DNA of 64,000 nt, from positions 248,001 to 312,000 of the forward strand of contig LJIA01000001.1 of assembly GCA_001295775.1 (NCBI GenBank), written 5' to 3'. Source of the DNA: a beta proteobacterium AAP99 (GTDB lineage: Bacteria > Pseudomonadota > Gammaproteobacteria > Burkholderiales > Burkholderiaceae_C). The translations under genes were made by a program, and so were the position numbers. Position 1 is the first letter of the stretch, and the number at the start of each line of letters is the position of its first letter. The notes beneath the pieces are model-generated. The model worked only from the letters and a program-made list of their open reading frames with translations. It made no database searches and was not told where the DNA came from. Shown piece by piece: positions 1-8,282 of this stretch.

Positions 1-857
1 ATCGGTCCCCACTGCGCGGCTTGCGCAGCGTGCAGGATCTCGCCGGCGTCATTGACCTCGGAGGCCAGGGGCGCGAAGGCTTTGACGATCGGACGGATCT
101 GATCGGGGTGGATGCTCCACATGCGCAGGTAGCCGAACTCGTTGCGCGCGCGCTGAGCGTCGCCCGCGACCACGGCGGGGTCACGGAACTCGGTCGTGAC
201 GTTGTGGCTCGGCACCTTGCCGTAGGCATGGCAGGCTGCGGCGATCTCGGCCTTGGCGCGCACCACCAGCGGGTGGTCGAACTGCCCCGGGGAGCGCATG
301 GCAGCGGCCGGGATGGCGCCATGGTGCGCGGACACGAAATCCATCAGACCCAGCGACAGGCTCTGCACCTTCGGATGCGCTGCGATGCGAAACACCTCGC
401 GCAGCGCACCGTGTGTCTCGATCAGCACATGCACGGAAGGGGCGGGCAGGGCGGCTTCAGCGCTGATGCGTTCGATGGCCTCTGCCGCATTGGCGACGTC
501 ATTGGCGCTACCGACCTTGGGCACCATGACGTAGGCCAGACGCCCTTGCGCTGCCGGCAGAGCGATGCGCAGGTCGTCAATGAAGTGCGGGTGGTGCGGC
601 GCATGCACGCGCAGCCCCACCCGGTCATGCAGGTTTTCAGCAGAAGCCGCGAGATGGCCGAAGGTCTCGGCCAGTGCAGCTTCCTCGCCCACCGCGGCAC
701 CGTCTTCAAGATCGAGTGTGATGTCGAAGAGCGGCCCCATCTCACCTTGCAAAGCCAGCGCCTTCTGCGCAAAGCGCAGATTGCCCGCATAGTGATCGCA
801 GGCCGGCAGGATCACCGGCGGCTTGTCACCTGCAAACAGAGCGGCGCTGGGGTGCAT
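1..857 (-). CDS. CitE-like HpcH/HpaI aldolase/citrate lyase family protein (partial)
   Basis: This minus-strand frame is open from an ATG at 857 to the window edge, giving 285 codons; the C-terminus is missing. The start reads MHPSAALFAGDKPPVILPAC. The interior has DITLDLEDGAAVGEEA, YVMVPKVGSANDV, HVLIETHGALREVF and LSLGLMDFVSAHHG. These are the successive strands of the TIM-barrel of the CitE/malyl-CoA lyase family: the LDLEDG metal-binding Glu/Asp, the VPKV strand and the IET strand. Family members cleave or form CoA esters such as malyl-CoA, citramalyl-CoA or citryl-CoA; the substrate cannot be told from the sequence. It starts 11 nt after the mdh stop on the same strand, so it is probably co-transcribed with mdh, which suggests a link to C4-dicarboxylate/CoA metabolism. 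A long open frame on the opposite strand here is a shadow. Confidence 0.85.
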   Translation of the reverse strand, partial: MHPSAALFAGDKPPVILPACDHYAGNLRFAQKALALQGEMGPLFDITLDLEDGAAVGEEAALAETFGHLAASAENLHDRVGLRVHAPHHPHFIDDLRIALPAAQGRLAYVMVPKVGSANDVANAAEAIERISAEAALPAPSVHVLIETHGALREVFRIAAHPKVQSLSLGLMDFVSAHHGAIPAAAMRSPGQFDHPLVVRAKAEIAAACHAYGKVPSHNVTTEFRDPAVVAGDAQRARNEFGYLRMWSIHPDQIRPIVKAFAPLASEVNDAGEILHAAQAAQWGP

Positions 858-868
858 GGCTGGACGGC

Positions 869-1855
869 TTACAGCAGGTGCGCCACGCCGTCCTTCTCTT
901 CGTTCAGCTCGGCCAGCGTCTTGTTGATGCAGGTCTGGCTGAACTCGTCGATGGCCAGGCCCTGGACGATCTTGTACTCGCCGCCTTCGCAGGTGACGGG
1001 GTAGCCGAACATCGTGTCCACCGGAATGCCATAGGAGCCGTCCGACGGGATGCCCATCGTGACCCACTTGCCCTGTGTGCCCAGCACCCAGTCACGCATG
1101 TGGTCGATGGCGGCATTGGCGGCCGATGCGGCCGAAGACAGGCCACGCGCCTCGATGATGGCGGCGCCGCGCTTGCCCACCGTGGGCAGGAAGGCCGTGC
1201 GGTTCCATTCCTCGTCGCCGATCATGTCCTTGAGCGACTTGCCCTTGACGGTGGCGAAGCGGTAGTCGGCGTACATGGTGGGCGAGTGGTTGCCCCAGAC
1301 GCAGAAGGTCTCGATGTCAGCCACGGCCACACCGGCCTTGGCAGCCAGCTGGGACAGGCCACGGTTGTGGTCCAGGCGCAGCATGGCAGTGAAGTTCTTC
1401 TTGGGCAGATCGGGCGCGCTCTTCATCGCGATGTAGGCATTGGTGTTGGCCGGGTTGCCGACCACCAGCACCTTGACCGTGCGCTTGGCCACGGCGTTCA
1501 GGGCCTTGCCCTGTGCGGTGAAGATCTGCGCATTGGCGGCCAGCAGGTCCTTGCGCTCCATGCCGGGGCCGCGGGGGCGGGCGCCGACGAGCAGGGCGCA
1601 GTCGATGTCCTTGAATGCGGTCATCGGATCGCTGTGAGCGCTCATGCCGGCCAGCAGCGGGAAGGCGCAGTCCTCAAGCTCCATCATCACGCCCTTGAGC
1701 GCCTTCTGGGCCTTCTCGTCGGGGATCTCGAGCAGTTGCAGTGCAACGGGCTGGTCCTTGCCCAGCATTTCGCCCGAGGCGATGCGGAACAGCAGGGAGT
1801 AGCCGATCTGGCCGGCGGCGCCGGTGACGGCAACCTTCATGGGAGCTTTGCTCAT
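869..1855 (-). CDS. mdh: Malate dehydrogenase
   Basis: NAD-dependent oxidation of malate to oxaloacetate in the cytosolic TCA cycle. The protein is 328 aa, the usual length of the beta-proteobacterial enzyme. It has the Rossmann motif GAAGQIGY at residues 13-20, the substrate-loop arginines in [15 protein letters not shown] (R93, R95 region), the NPANTN stretch near 135, the catalytic Asp/Arg in [10 protein letters not shown] (D162, R165) and the catalytic His190 in [14 protein letters not shown]. The frame is open further upstream, but the ATG at 1855 is chosen because AAAGGA lies about 8 nt before it and the family N-terminus starts there. It is divergent from the GntR gene and followed closely by the CitE-like gene. 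A sigma-70-like promoter is visible at 1985-2014. Confidence 0.97.
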   Translation of the reverse strand: MSKAPMKVAVTGAAGQIGYSLLFRIASGEMLGKDQPVALQLLEIPDEKAQKALKGVMMELEDCAFPLLAGMSAHSDPMTAFKDIDCALLVGARPRGPGMERKDLLAANAQIFTAQGKALNAVAKRTVKVLVVGNPANTNAYIAMKSAPDLPKKNFTAMLRLDHNRGLSQLAAKAGVAVADIETFCVWGNHSPTMYADYRFATVKGKSLKDMIGDEEWNRTAFLPTVGKRGAAIIEARGLSSAASAANAAIDHMRDWVLGTQGKWVTMGIPSDGSYGIPVDTMFGYPVTCEGGEYKIVQGLAIDEFSQTCINKTLAELNEEKDGVAHLL

Positions 1856-1984
1856 GGAGCGGGTCCTTTCGGTGATGAACGAATTCGCGCGATCCGGCCG
1901 ATGCGTGGCGGGTCTGCAGTCCCGCTTGTCTGGATCTGACGCGCCTGTCATCGGCGTGTCTCGGTGCATCGGCGAAGATGCCGC

Positions 1985-2014
1985 AGTGTAGGCACTTGGT
2001 TCGCCCAACGTCAA
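1985..2014 (-). promoter_or_regulatory. Candidate mdh promoter
   Basis: On the minus strand TTGACG (2014-2009) and TACACT (1990-1985) are separated by 18 nt, close to the sigma-70 consensus. The mdh start lies about 130 nt downstream, leaving a leader of roughly 120 nt. This is prediction from sequence only. Confidence 0.5.
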
Positions 2015-2029
2015 CACAGATATCTTACG

Positions 2030-2041
2030 TCTTATATAAGA
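2030..2041. promoter_or_regulatory. Candidate GntR operator palindrome in the mdh/gntR divergent region
   Basis: TCTTATATAAGA is a perfect 12-bp palindrome, AT-rich in an otherwise GC-rich stretch. CGTCT (2028-2032) and AGACG (2046-2050) add an overlapping outer inverted repeat. It sits between the divergent mdh and GntR-family genes, 16 bp upstream of the candidate mdh -35 and about 55 bp upstream of the regulator start. An AT-rich palindrome is the kind of site HutC/GntR dimers bind, so autoregulation and control of mdh is a reasonable inference; it is untested. Confidence 0.45.
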
Positions 2042-2096
2042 AATGAGACGAAAGATGGGTGAGCTGGACGAAGTCTTGGGTCTTGTGTAAAACCCG

Positions 2097-2885
2097 ATGT
2101 TGATGAGCTCTTTGCCTCCCGTTTCGCCCACGACTGGTCCAGCCGATCCGCAGAACCCTGCGGCAGCCGGCCCGACGTTCAGCCCGCTGTACGTTCAGAT
2201 CAAGTCCCTGCTCATGCAAGGACTGGAGAGCGGCGAGTGGAAGCCCGGCGAGATGATTCCTTCGGAAGTCGAACTCGCCCAGCGCTTCAAAGTGTCCCAG
2301 GGCACCGTGCGCAAGGCGGTCGATGAGCTGGCTTCCGAGCACCTGCTGATCCGGCGCCAGGGCAAAGGGACCTTCGTCGCTACGCATTCGGAGTCCAAGG
2401 TCCAGTTCCGCTTCCTTCGCCTGCACCCGGACGCCGGTGAACCGACGCACCCCGACCACTTTGTCCTGGATTGCAAGCGCCTTCGTGCGCCGGCAGACAT
2501 CGCCCGGCAGCTGGACTTGAAGGTCGGCGAGACCGCCGTGGTGATTCGCCGCAGCCTGCACTTTGGCGGCGAACCCACCATTCTTGAAGAAATCTGGCTA
2601 CCAGGGCCGTTGTTCAAGGGATTGACCATGGATCGGCTGGCCGACTATCGCGGGCCGATGTATGCGCTTTTCGAGCAGGAGTTCGCGGTGCGCATGATCC
2701 GCTGCGAGGAGCGCTTGAAAGCCGTGGCCGCCGATGAAAGCGCGGCGCAGGTACTCGCCGTGCCGGTGGGCACGCCCCTGCTGCAGGTGGAGCGTCTCTC
2801 GTTTTCCTACAACGAGCGGCCCGTGGAACTGCGCAAGGGCTGGTACCGGACCGACAAGCATCACTATCTGAATGCGTTGATTTGA
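2097..2885 (+). CDS. GntR family (HutC/UTRA-type) transcriptional regulator
   Basis: 262 aa. The N-terminal winged helix (about residues 30-95) has the GntR pattern: [19 protein letters not shown], then [20 protein letters not shown] and a wing reading [10 protein letters not shown]. The C-terminal half (about 100-260) looks like a UTRA ligand-binding domain, with [19 protein letters not shown] and [25 protein letters not shown] domains bind small metabolites that release the repressor from DNA. The gene lies between mdh (divergent) and sdhC (118 nt downstream, same strand), so it probably controls the surrounding TCA-cycle genes. The start is uncertain: ATG 2097 or ATG 2103, neither with a strong ribosome-binding site. 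Confidence 0.88.
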   Translation: MLMSSLPPVSPTTGPADPQNPAAAGPTFSPLYVQIKSLLMQGLESGEWKPGEMIPSEVELAQRFKVSQGTVRKAVDELASEHLLIRRQGKGTFVATHSESKVQFRFLRLHPDAGEPTHPDHFVLDCKRLRAPADIARQLDLKVGETAVVIRRSLHFGGEPTILEEIWLPGPLFKGLTMDRLADYRGPMYALFEQEFAVRMIRCEERLKAVAADESAAQVLAVPVGTPLLQVERLSFSYNERPVELRKGWYRTDKHHYLNALI

Positions 2886-2910
2886 GAGGGTTCCAAAAAT
2901 CTCCGACAAT
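2882..2910 (+). promoter_or_regulatory. Candidate sdhCDAB promoter
   Basis: TTGAGA (2882-2887) and GACAAT (2905-2910) are 17 nt apart. The -35 overlaps the stop codon of the GntR gene (TGA at 2883-2885). The predicted start point is near 2917, about 87 nt before sdhC. This would let the sdh operon be expressed separately from its upstream regulator gene. Confidence 0.45.
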
Positions 2911-3003
2911 GCCGCGCTACCCATGAGTACGCGTCAGACGCCGATCTGATCGACTCAACAACAAAAAATCAATTCACTCCCTACATACGTTCTTCGAGGA
3001 GCC

Positions 3004-3420
3004 ATGTACATGGCAGAGGCAAAAGCACCCCCACGACCGCAGTACCGGAACATCCACGTCACGCAGATCATGCAGTACCGCCTGCCGCTGGCAGGCTACG
3101 TGTCCATCCTGCACCGCGTCAGCGGCGCTCTGATGTTCGTGCTGCTGCCCTTTGTGCTCTATCTGTTCGACCGCAGCCTCACCTCTGAAATCGCCTTCGG
3201 CCGCTTTCAAGCGCTGACCAGTCACTGGTTCGTCAAGCTGCTGATCCTCGCGTTGGCCTGGGCGTATCTGCATCACTTCTGCGCGGGCGTGCGCCACCTG
3301 TTCATGGACAAGCACATGTGGCTTGAGAAGGGCCAGGCCAAGTCGAGCGCCGTGGCCGTGTTTGCCGTCAGCCTGCCGCTGACCGCGCTGGTTGCCCTGA
3401 AGCTGTTTGGAGTGTTTTGA
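3004..3420 (+). CDS. sdhC: Succinate dehydrogenase cytochrome b556 subunit
   Basis: 138 aa, one of the two membrane anchors of succinate:quinone oxidoreductase (complex II), carrying quinone and haem b. Three hydrophobic helices are visible (about residues 32-55, 75-95 and 112-136). The conserved N-terminal stretch LAGYVSILHRVSGALMF and the haem-ligand region HHFCAGVRHLFMD are typical of SdhC. GAGGAG lies just upstream of the ATG. It is the first gene of a tight operon with sdhD, whose start is 2 nt after the sdhC stop. Confidence 0.95.
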   Translation: MYMAEAKAPPRPQYRNIHVTQIMQYRLPLAGYVSILHRVSGALMFVLLPFVLYLFDRSLTSEIAFGRFQALTSHWFVKLLILALAWAYLHHFCAGVRHLFMDKHMWLEKGQAKSSAVAVFAVSLPLTALVALKLFGVF

Positions 3421-3422
3421 GC

Positions 3423-3806
3423 ATGGCCGAGAACAACAACATCGGACCCAAGCGCCTGGTTGTCGGGGCGCACTACGGCCTGCGCGACTGGCTGTCGCAG
3501 CGCGTGACTGCCATCGTCATGGCAGTCTTCACGGTCATCCTGCTGATCGCGTTCCTCACCGGCAAGAACTTCACATACCAGGGCTGGGCAGGCCTGTTTG
3601 CCTCCACCTGGGGCGGCCTGCCGGTGATGAAGCTGCTCACCTTCGTGACCTTTGTGGCCCTCACGTGGCATGCATGGGTCGGCGTGCGCGACATCTGGAT
3701 GGATTACGTGAAGCCGGTCGGTATCCGCCTGGCGCTCCAAGTGTTCACCGTGTTCTGGCTGCTGGCGTGTGTGGTGTACGCCGGCCTGATCCTCCTGAAG
3801 GTGTAA
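3423..3806 (+). CDS. sdhD: Succinate dehydrogenase hydrophobic membrane anchor subunit
   Basis: 127 aa with three membrane segments. RLVVGAHYGLRDWLSQRVTA carries the conserved Ser/Arg near the quinone site, and LTWHAWVGVRDIWMDYVKP carries the haem-ligand His region and the conserved Asp-Tyr of SdhD. The ATG at 3423 is preferred; a TTG at 3417 that overlaps the sdhC stop is in frame but has no support. It is followed after 3 nt by sdhA, which implies translational coupling. Confidence 0.94.
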   Translation: MAENNNIGPKRLVVGAHYGLRDWLSQRVTAIVMAVFTVILLIAFLTGKNFTYQGWAGLFASTWGGLPVMKLLTFVTFVALTWHAWVGVRDIWMDYVKPVGIRLALQVFTVFWLLACVVYAGLILLKV

Positions 3807-3809
3807 GCA

Positions 3810-5597
3810 ATGACCGCAGTAAAGACGTCTCTCCCCCGCCGTCGCTACGACGCCGTGATCGTCGGCGCAGGTGGTGCCGGCATGCGCTGCTCGCTGCAGC
3901 TGGCCCAGGCCGGCCTGAACGTGGCGGTGCTTTCCAAGGTTTTCCCGACCCGCTCGCATACGGTGGCCGCGCAGGGCGGCATTGGTGCCAGTCTTGGCAA
4001 CATGAGCGAGGACAACTGGTACTGGCACATGTTCGATACCGTCAAGGGTTCGGACTATCTCGGTGATCAGGACGCCATCGAGTTCATGTGCCGCGAAGCA
4101 CCGAAGGTCGTGTACGAGCTTGAGCACTTCGGCATGCCCTTCGACCGCAATCCCGACGGCACGATCTATCAGCGCCCCTTCGGCGGCCACACGGCCAACT
4201 TCGGCGAAAAGCCCGTGCAGCGCGCCTGCGCCGCAGCCGACCGCACTGGCCACGCGCTGCTGCACACGCTGTATCAGCGCAATGTGGCTGCACGCACGCA
4301 GTTCTTCGTCGAGTGGATGGCGCTAGACCTGATCCGCGATGCGGACGGTGATGTGTGCGGCGTGGTGGCCTACGAAATGGAGACCGGCGAGGTCATGATC
4401 CTCGAAGCCAAGATCACCGTCTTCGCCACCGGTGGGGCAGGGCGGATCTGGGCCGCGTCGACCAACGCCTTCATCAACACCGGCGACGGCATGGGCATGG
4501 CTGCACGTGCCGGGATCCCGCTGGAAGACATGGAGTTCTGGCAGTTCCACCCCACCGGCGTGGCCGGCGCGGGCGTGCTGATCACCGAAGGCGTGCGCGG
4601 CGAAGGCGGCATTCTGCGCAACAAGAATGGCGAGCGTTTCATGGAGCGCTATGCGCCCACACTCAAGGACCTGGCACCCCGCGACTTCGTCTCGCGTTCG
4701 ATGGACCAGGAGATCAAGGAAGGCCGCGGCTGCGGCCCGAACGGCGACTACATCGAGCTGCACCTGAGCCACCTCGATCCGGACACCATCATCAAGAAGC
4801 TGCCTTCGATCCGCGAGATCGCGATCAAGTTTGCCAACATCGACCCGATCAAGGACCCGATCCCGGTTGTGCCGACCATCCACTATCAGATGGGTGGCAT
4901 TCCGACGAACTACTACGGTCAGGTCGTCGCGCCGAAGAACGGCAACCCGAACGCGATCATCAATGGCCTGTACGCAGTCGGTGAATGTGCCTGCGTGAGC
5001 GTGCACGGTGCGAACCGTCTTGGCACCAATTCGCTGCTGGACCTCATCGTGTTCGGTCGCGCAGCGGGCAATCACATCGTCGATCAGTTCAAGACCGGCA
5101 AGGTGGCCAAGGAGCACAAGGATCTGCCGTCTGATGCAGCCGATCGCCCCATGGCACGTCTGGCCAAGATCGATGGCTCGACCTCTGGCGAAAACACCCA
5201 GGTGGTGGCGCAAGCTATCCGCGACGACATGCAGAAGCACTGCGGCGTGTTCCGGACCAGCGCCTTGCTCGCCGAAGGTGTGACCAGGATCAACGAGCTG
5301 GCCGAAGCCGCCGAGAGCATCCATCTCAAGGACAAGTCCAAGGTCTTCAACACGGCACGTGTCGAAGCGCTGGAGCTCGCCAACCTTGTGGAAACCGCCA
5401 AGGCCACGATCGTCTCGGCCGAAGCTCGCAAGGAAAGCCGCGGTGCCCACGCGCACAGCGACTTCCCCGAGCGCGATGACGCCACCTGGATGAAGCACAC
5501 GCTGTGGTACAGCGAGGGCAACCGTCTCGACTACAAGCCGGTCAACACCAAGCCGCTGACCGTCGAGACCTTCCAGCCCAAGAAGCGCACGTTCTGA
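3810..5597 (+). CDS. sdhA: Succinate dehydrogenase flavoprotein subunit
   Basis: 595 aa, the catalytic subunit that oxidises succinate to fumarate on the cytoplasmic face of complex II. The Rossmann FAD motif VIVGAGGAGMR is at residues 16-26. His50 in RSHTVAAQGG is the residue that carries covalent FAD. The capping-domain and active-site segments are present (FHPTGVAGAG; PRDFVSRSMDQEI; MGGIPTNYYGQV; HGANRLGTNSLLDLIVFGR), and the C-terminal helical domain ends with KKRTF. The length matches the family. It is the third gene of sdhCDAB, with only 10 nt before sdhB. Confidence 0.98.
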   Translation: MTAVKTSLPRRRYDAVIVGAGGAGMRCSLQLAQAGLNVAVLSKVFPTRSHTVAAQGGIGASLGNMSEDNWYWHMFDTVKGSDYLGDQDAIEFMCREAPKVVYELEHFGMPFDRNPDGTIYQRPFGGHTANFGEKPVQRACAAADRTGHALLHTLYQRNVAARTQFFVEWMALDLIRDADGDVCGVVAYEMETGEVMILEAKITVFATGGAGRIWAASTNAFINTGDGMGMAARAGIPLEDMEFWQFHPTGVAGAGVLITEGVRGEGGILRNKNGERFMERYAPTLKDLAPRDFVSRSMDQEIKEGRGCGPNGDYIELHLSHLDPDTIIKKLPSIREIAIKFANIDPIKDPIPVVPTIHYQMGGIPTNYYGQVVAPKNGNPNAIINGLYAVGECACVSVHGANRLGTNSLLDLIVFGRAAGNHIVDQFKTGKVAKEHKDLPSDAADRPMARLAKIDGSTSGENTQVVAQAIRDDMQKHCGVFRTSALLAEGVTRINELAEAAESIHLKDKSKVFNTARVEALELANLVETAKATIVSAEARKESRGAHAHSDFPERDDATWMKHTLWYSEGNRLDYKPVNTKPLTVETFQPKKRTF

Positions 5598-5607
5598 GGA
5601 GTACCCG

Positions 5608-6369
5608 ATGTCTGCAAACCAATCCAACGAACTGAATGCCGTGGGCGACGCCGCTGCCGGCAAGCGCGTCGTCAAGTTCAAGATCTATCGCTACGACCCG
5701 GATTCCGGCCAGGCGCCGCGCATGGAAGATATCGAGGTCACGCTCGAGCCGACCGACAAGATGCTGCTCGATGCACTGATGCGCATGAAGCAGACGAGCG
5801 ACGACTCCGTCTCCTTCCGCCGCTCTTGCCGCGAGGGCGTCTGCGGTTCCGATGCGATGAACATCAACGGCAAGAACGGTCTGGCCTGCATCACGAACCT
5901 GCGGGACCTGAAGGAGCCGATCGTTCTCAAGCCGCTGCCCGGTCTGCCGGTCATCCGTGACTTGATCGTGGACATGACCCAGTTCTTCAAGCAGTACCAC
6001 TCGGTCAAGCCGTACCTGATCAACGACACGATTCCGCCGGAGAAGGAGCGTTTGCAGTCTCCTGCCGAGCGCGAGGAGCTGGATGGTCTGTACGAGTGCA
6101 TTCTGTGCGCCTGCTGCTCGACCAGCTGCCCGAGTTTCTGGTGGAACCCCGACAAGTTCGTCGGCCCCGCGGGTCTGCTGCAGGCCTACCGCTTCATTGC
6201 CGACACCCGCGACCAGGCCACCGCCGAGCGCCTGGACAACCTGGAAGATCCGTACCGTTTGTTCCGCTGCCACACGATCATGAACTGCGTGGATGTCTGC
6301 CCCAAGGGTCTGAATCCCACGCGCGCGATCGGCAAGATCAAGGAGCTGATGGTTCGCCGTACCGTTTGA
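5608..6369 (+). CDS. sdhB: Succinate dehydrogenase iron-sulfur subunit
   Basis: 253 aa. The N-terminal plant-type ferredoxin domain has SCREGVCGSDAMNINGKNG followed by LAC. C74, C79 and C94, with Asp82 at the third ligand place as in the E. coli protein, hold the [2Fe-2S] cluster. The C-terminal domain has CILCACCSTSCP and CHTIMNCVDVCPKGLNP for the [4Fe-4S] and [3Fe-4S] clusters. It passes electrons from SdhA to quinone. It is about 15-20 aa longer than the common 234-238 aa form, because of an extra polar N-terminus (residues 1-20). GAGGAG precedes the ATG. Confidence 0.97.
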   Translation: MSANQSNELNAVGDAAAGKRVVKFKIYRYDPDSGQAPRMEDIEVTLEPTDKMLLDALMRMKQTSDDSVSFRRSCREGVCGSDAMNINGKNGLACITNLRDLKEPIVLKPLPGLPVIRDLIVDMTQFFKQYHSVKPYLINDTIPPEKERLQSPAEREELDGLYECILCACCSTSCPSFWWNPDKFVGPAGLLQAYRFIADTRDQATAERLDNLEDPYRLFRCHTIMNCVDVCPKGLNPTRAIGKIKELMVRRTV

Positions 6370-6397
6370 GCCGCCTTTTCGTGCATCCGTAAGCGCC

Positions 6398-6664
6398 ATG
6401 ACAGCCGAAGCCCTGCAAGATCACGACTTGGCGCGCCTGCGCTGGCGTGCCCGCCGCGGTCTGCTGGAAAACGACCTGATCATGTCGCGCTTTTTCGACC
6501 GGTTTGGCAGCACGCTGTCGACCGCGGAGGCGCAAGGCCTTGAGCGTTTGCTCGACCTGACCGATAACGATTTGTTGGATCTTCTTCTGGCACGCAAGGA
6601 GCCGGATGCAGAACTGGCGGATGCCGACGTGCACTCGGTACTTGCCAAGCTGCGCAGCGCTTGA
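6398..6664 (+). CDS. sdhE: FAD assembly factor SdhE
   Basis: 88 aa small helical protein of the SdhE/YgfY family that promotes covalent attachment of FAD to SdhA. The family signature RRGLLENDLIMSRFFDRFG is at residues 15-33, corresponding to the RGxxE motif that touches SdhA. It lies 28 nt after sdhB and 57 nt before gltA on the same strand, so it is very probably part of the sdh transcript. Confidence 0.93.
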   Translation: MTAEALQDHDLARLRWRARRGLLENDLIMSRFFDRFGSTLSTAEAQGLERLLDLTDNDLLDLLLARKEPDAELADADVHSVLAKLRSA

Positions 6665-6721
6665 GGCGCGCCTGACCACCCGCCGCGAATACACCTGTAC
6701 CAAGAAAACAAAGGGCCAGCC

Positions 6722-8032
6722 ATGCAACTCTCAGACAAGAAAGCCACGCTGTCGTTCTCTGACGGCTCGCCGTCGGTTGAATTCCCCATCTACAAGGGCA
6801 CCGTCGGCCCGGACGTCATCGACATCCGCAAGCTCTATGGCTCGACCGGCAAGTTCACCTATGACCCCGGCTTCCTGTCGACGGCGGCCTGTCAGTCAAA
6901 GATCACCTACATCGACGGCGACAAGGGCGAGCTGCTGTATCGCGGCTACCCCATCGAGCAGCTCGCGACCAAGTGCGACTTCCTCGAGACCTGCTACCTG
7001 ATTCTCAACGGCGAGCTGCCCAACGAAACGCAGCGCAAGGACTTCGTGGGCCGCGTCACGCAGCACACGATGGTCCACGAGCAGATGCAGTTTTTCCTGC
7101 GCGGCTTTCGCCGGGACGCTCACCCGATGGCCATCCTGACTGGGCTGGTCGGTGCGATGAGCGCCTTCTATCACGACAGCACGGACATCAATAACCCGAC
7201 GCATCGCGAGATCAGCGCAATCCGCCTGATCGCCAAGATGCCCACCCTGGTGGCCATGGCCTACAAGTACACGATCGGCCAGCCCTTCGTGTATCCGCGC
7301 AATGACCTGTCCTACTCCGCCAACTTCATGCGCATGATGTTTGCGGTGCCGGCCGAGGAGTACAAGGTCAACGAAGTGCTCGTCCGCGCGCTGGACCGCA
7401 TCTTCATCCTGCATGCCGATCACGAGCAGAACGCGTCCACCTCGACGGTGCGTCTGTGCGGCTCCTCGGGCACCAACCCCTTTGCAGCCATTGCCGCCGG
7501 TGTGGCCTGCCTCTGGGGGCCGGCGCACGGCGGTGCCAACGAGGCCTGCCTGAACATGCTCGAAGACCTCCAGGCCCAGGGCGGCGTGGCCAAGGTGAGC
7601 GAGTTCATGGAGCAGGTCAAGGACAAGAACTCCGGCGTGCGCCTGATGGGCTTCGGTCACCGCGTCTATAAGAACTTCGACCCGCGCGCCAAGCTCATGC
7701 AGGAGACCTGCAAGGAAGTACTGGCTGAGCTCGGTCTGGAGAACGACCCGCTGTTCAAGCTGGCCATGGCGCTTGAAAAGATCGCTCTGGAAGACGACTA
7801 CTTCGTCTCGCGCAAGCTCTACCCGAACGTGGACTACTACTCCGGCATCGTGCAGCGTGCGCTGGGCATCCCCACGGCCCTGTTCACCGGCATCTTCGCG
7901 CTTGCGCGTACGGTCGGCTGGATTGCGCAGTGGAACGAGATGCTGTCGGATCCCGAGTACAAGATCGGTCGTCCGCGCCAGCTGTTCTCCGGTTATGCCG
8001 CCCGCGACGTGAAGCCGATCGCCCAGCGTTGA
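6722..8032 (+). CDS. gltA: Citrate synthase (type II, hexameric form)
   Basis: 436 aa. Condenses acetyl-CoA and oxaloacetate to citrate. The N-terminal beta domain ([19 protein letters not shown]) is typical of the long proteobacterial type II enzyme. Catalytic His269 lies in [12 protein letters not shown] and His313 in [14 protein letters not shown]; the third catalytic residue, an Asp, falls in the [16 protein letters not shown] region. The C-terminus [17 protein letters not shown] is standard. It is co-directional with the sdh genes and followed by a strong intrinsic terminator, so the sdhCDABE-gltA unit ends here. Confidence 0.98.
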   Translation: MQLSDKKATLSFSDGSPSVEFPIYKGTVGPDVIDIRKLYGSTGKFTYDPGFLSTAACQSKITYIDGDKGELLYRGYPIEQLATKCDFLETCYLILNGELPNETQRKDFVGRVTQHTMVHEQMQFFLRGFRRDAHPMAILTGLVGAMSAFYHDSTDINNPTHREISAIRLIAKMPTLVAMAYKYTIGQPFVYPRNDLSYSANFMRMMFAVPAEEYKVNEVLVRALDRIFILHADHEQNASTSTVRLCGSSGTNPFAAIAAGVACLWGPAHGGANEACLNMLEDLQAQGGVAKVSEFMEQVKDKNSGVRLMGFGHRVYKNFDPRAKLMQETCKEVLAELGLENDPLFKLAMALEKIALEDDYFVSRKLYPNVDYYSGIVQRALGIPTALFTGIFALARTVGWIAQWNEMLSDPEYKIGRPRQLFSGYAARDVKPIAQR

Positions 8033-8070
8033 GAGCATCTGGTCTCCGGGGCAACCCGGGGCGGGGCAGA

Positions 8071-8096
8071 AAAGGGCCGTGCAATCGGCCCTTTTT
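8071..8096 (+). terminator. Rho-independent terminator after gltA
   Basis: A perfect 9-bp stem (8071-8079 with 8086-8094), a 6-nt loop and a T run ending at 8096, placed 39 nt after the gltA stop. It separates the sdh-gltA unit from the odhA-odhB-lpdA unit. Confidence 0.9.
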
Positions 8097-8282
8097 CATG
8101 GCCGATTGCTTTTCACGATGCGCGACCCTACCTATACTGCGCGTCTTCTTTTTCGTTCTTTGCGCAATCCGTCGCGGGGCGTAGTCCCAAAGCGGAAGGG
8201 CCATGCAGCCGACCTTGAAACAATAGGCTGCGCCAATCCTGCACCAACCCGCACGAAACGTGCGCTTGAGAGGTGAAGCGTC

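Noticed and set aside
21-1004. Long plus-strand frame over the start of the window (327 codons)
   Set aside because: It is antisense to the CitE-like gene and the mdh 3' end; the minus strand gives clear family motifs, the plus strand none.
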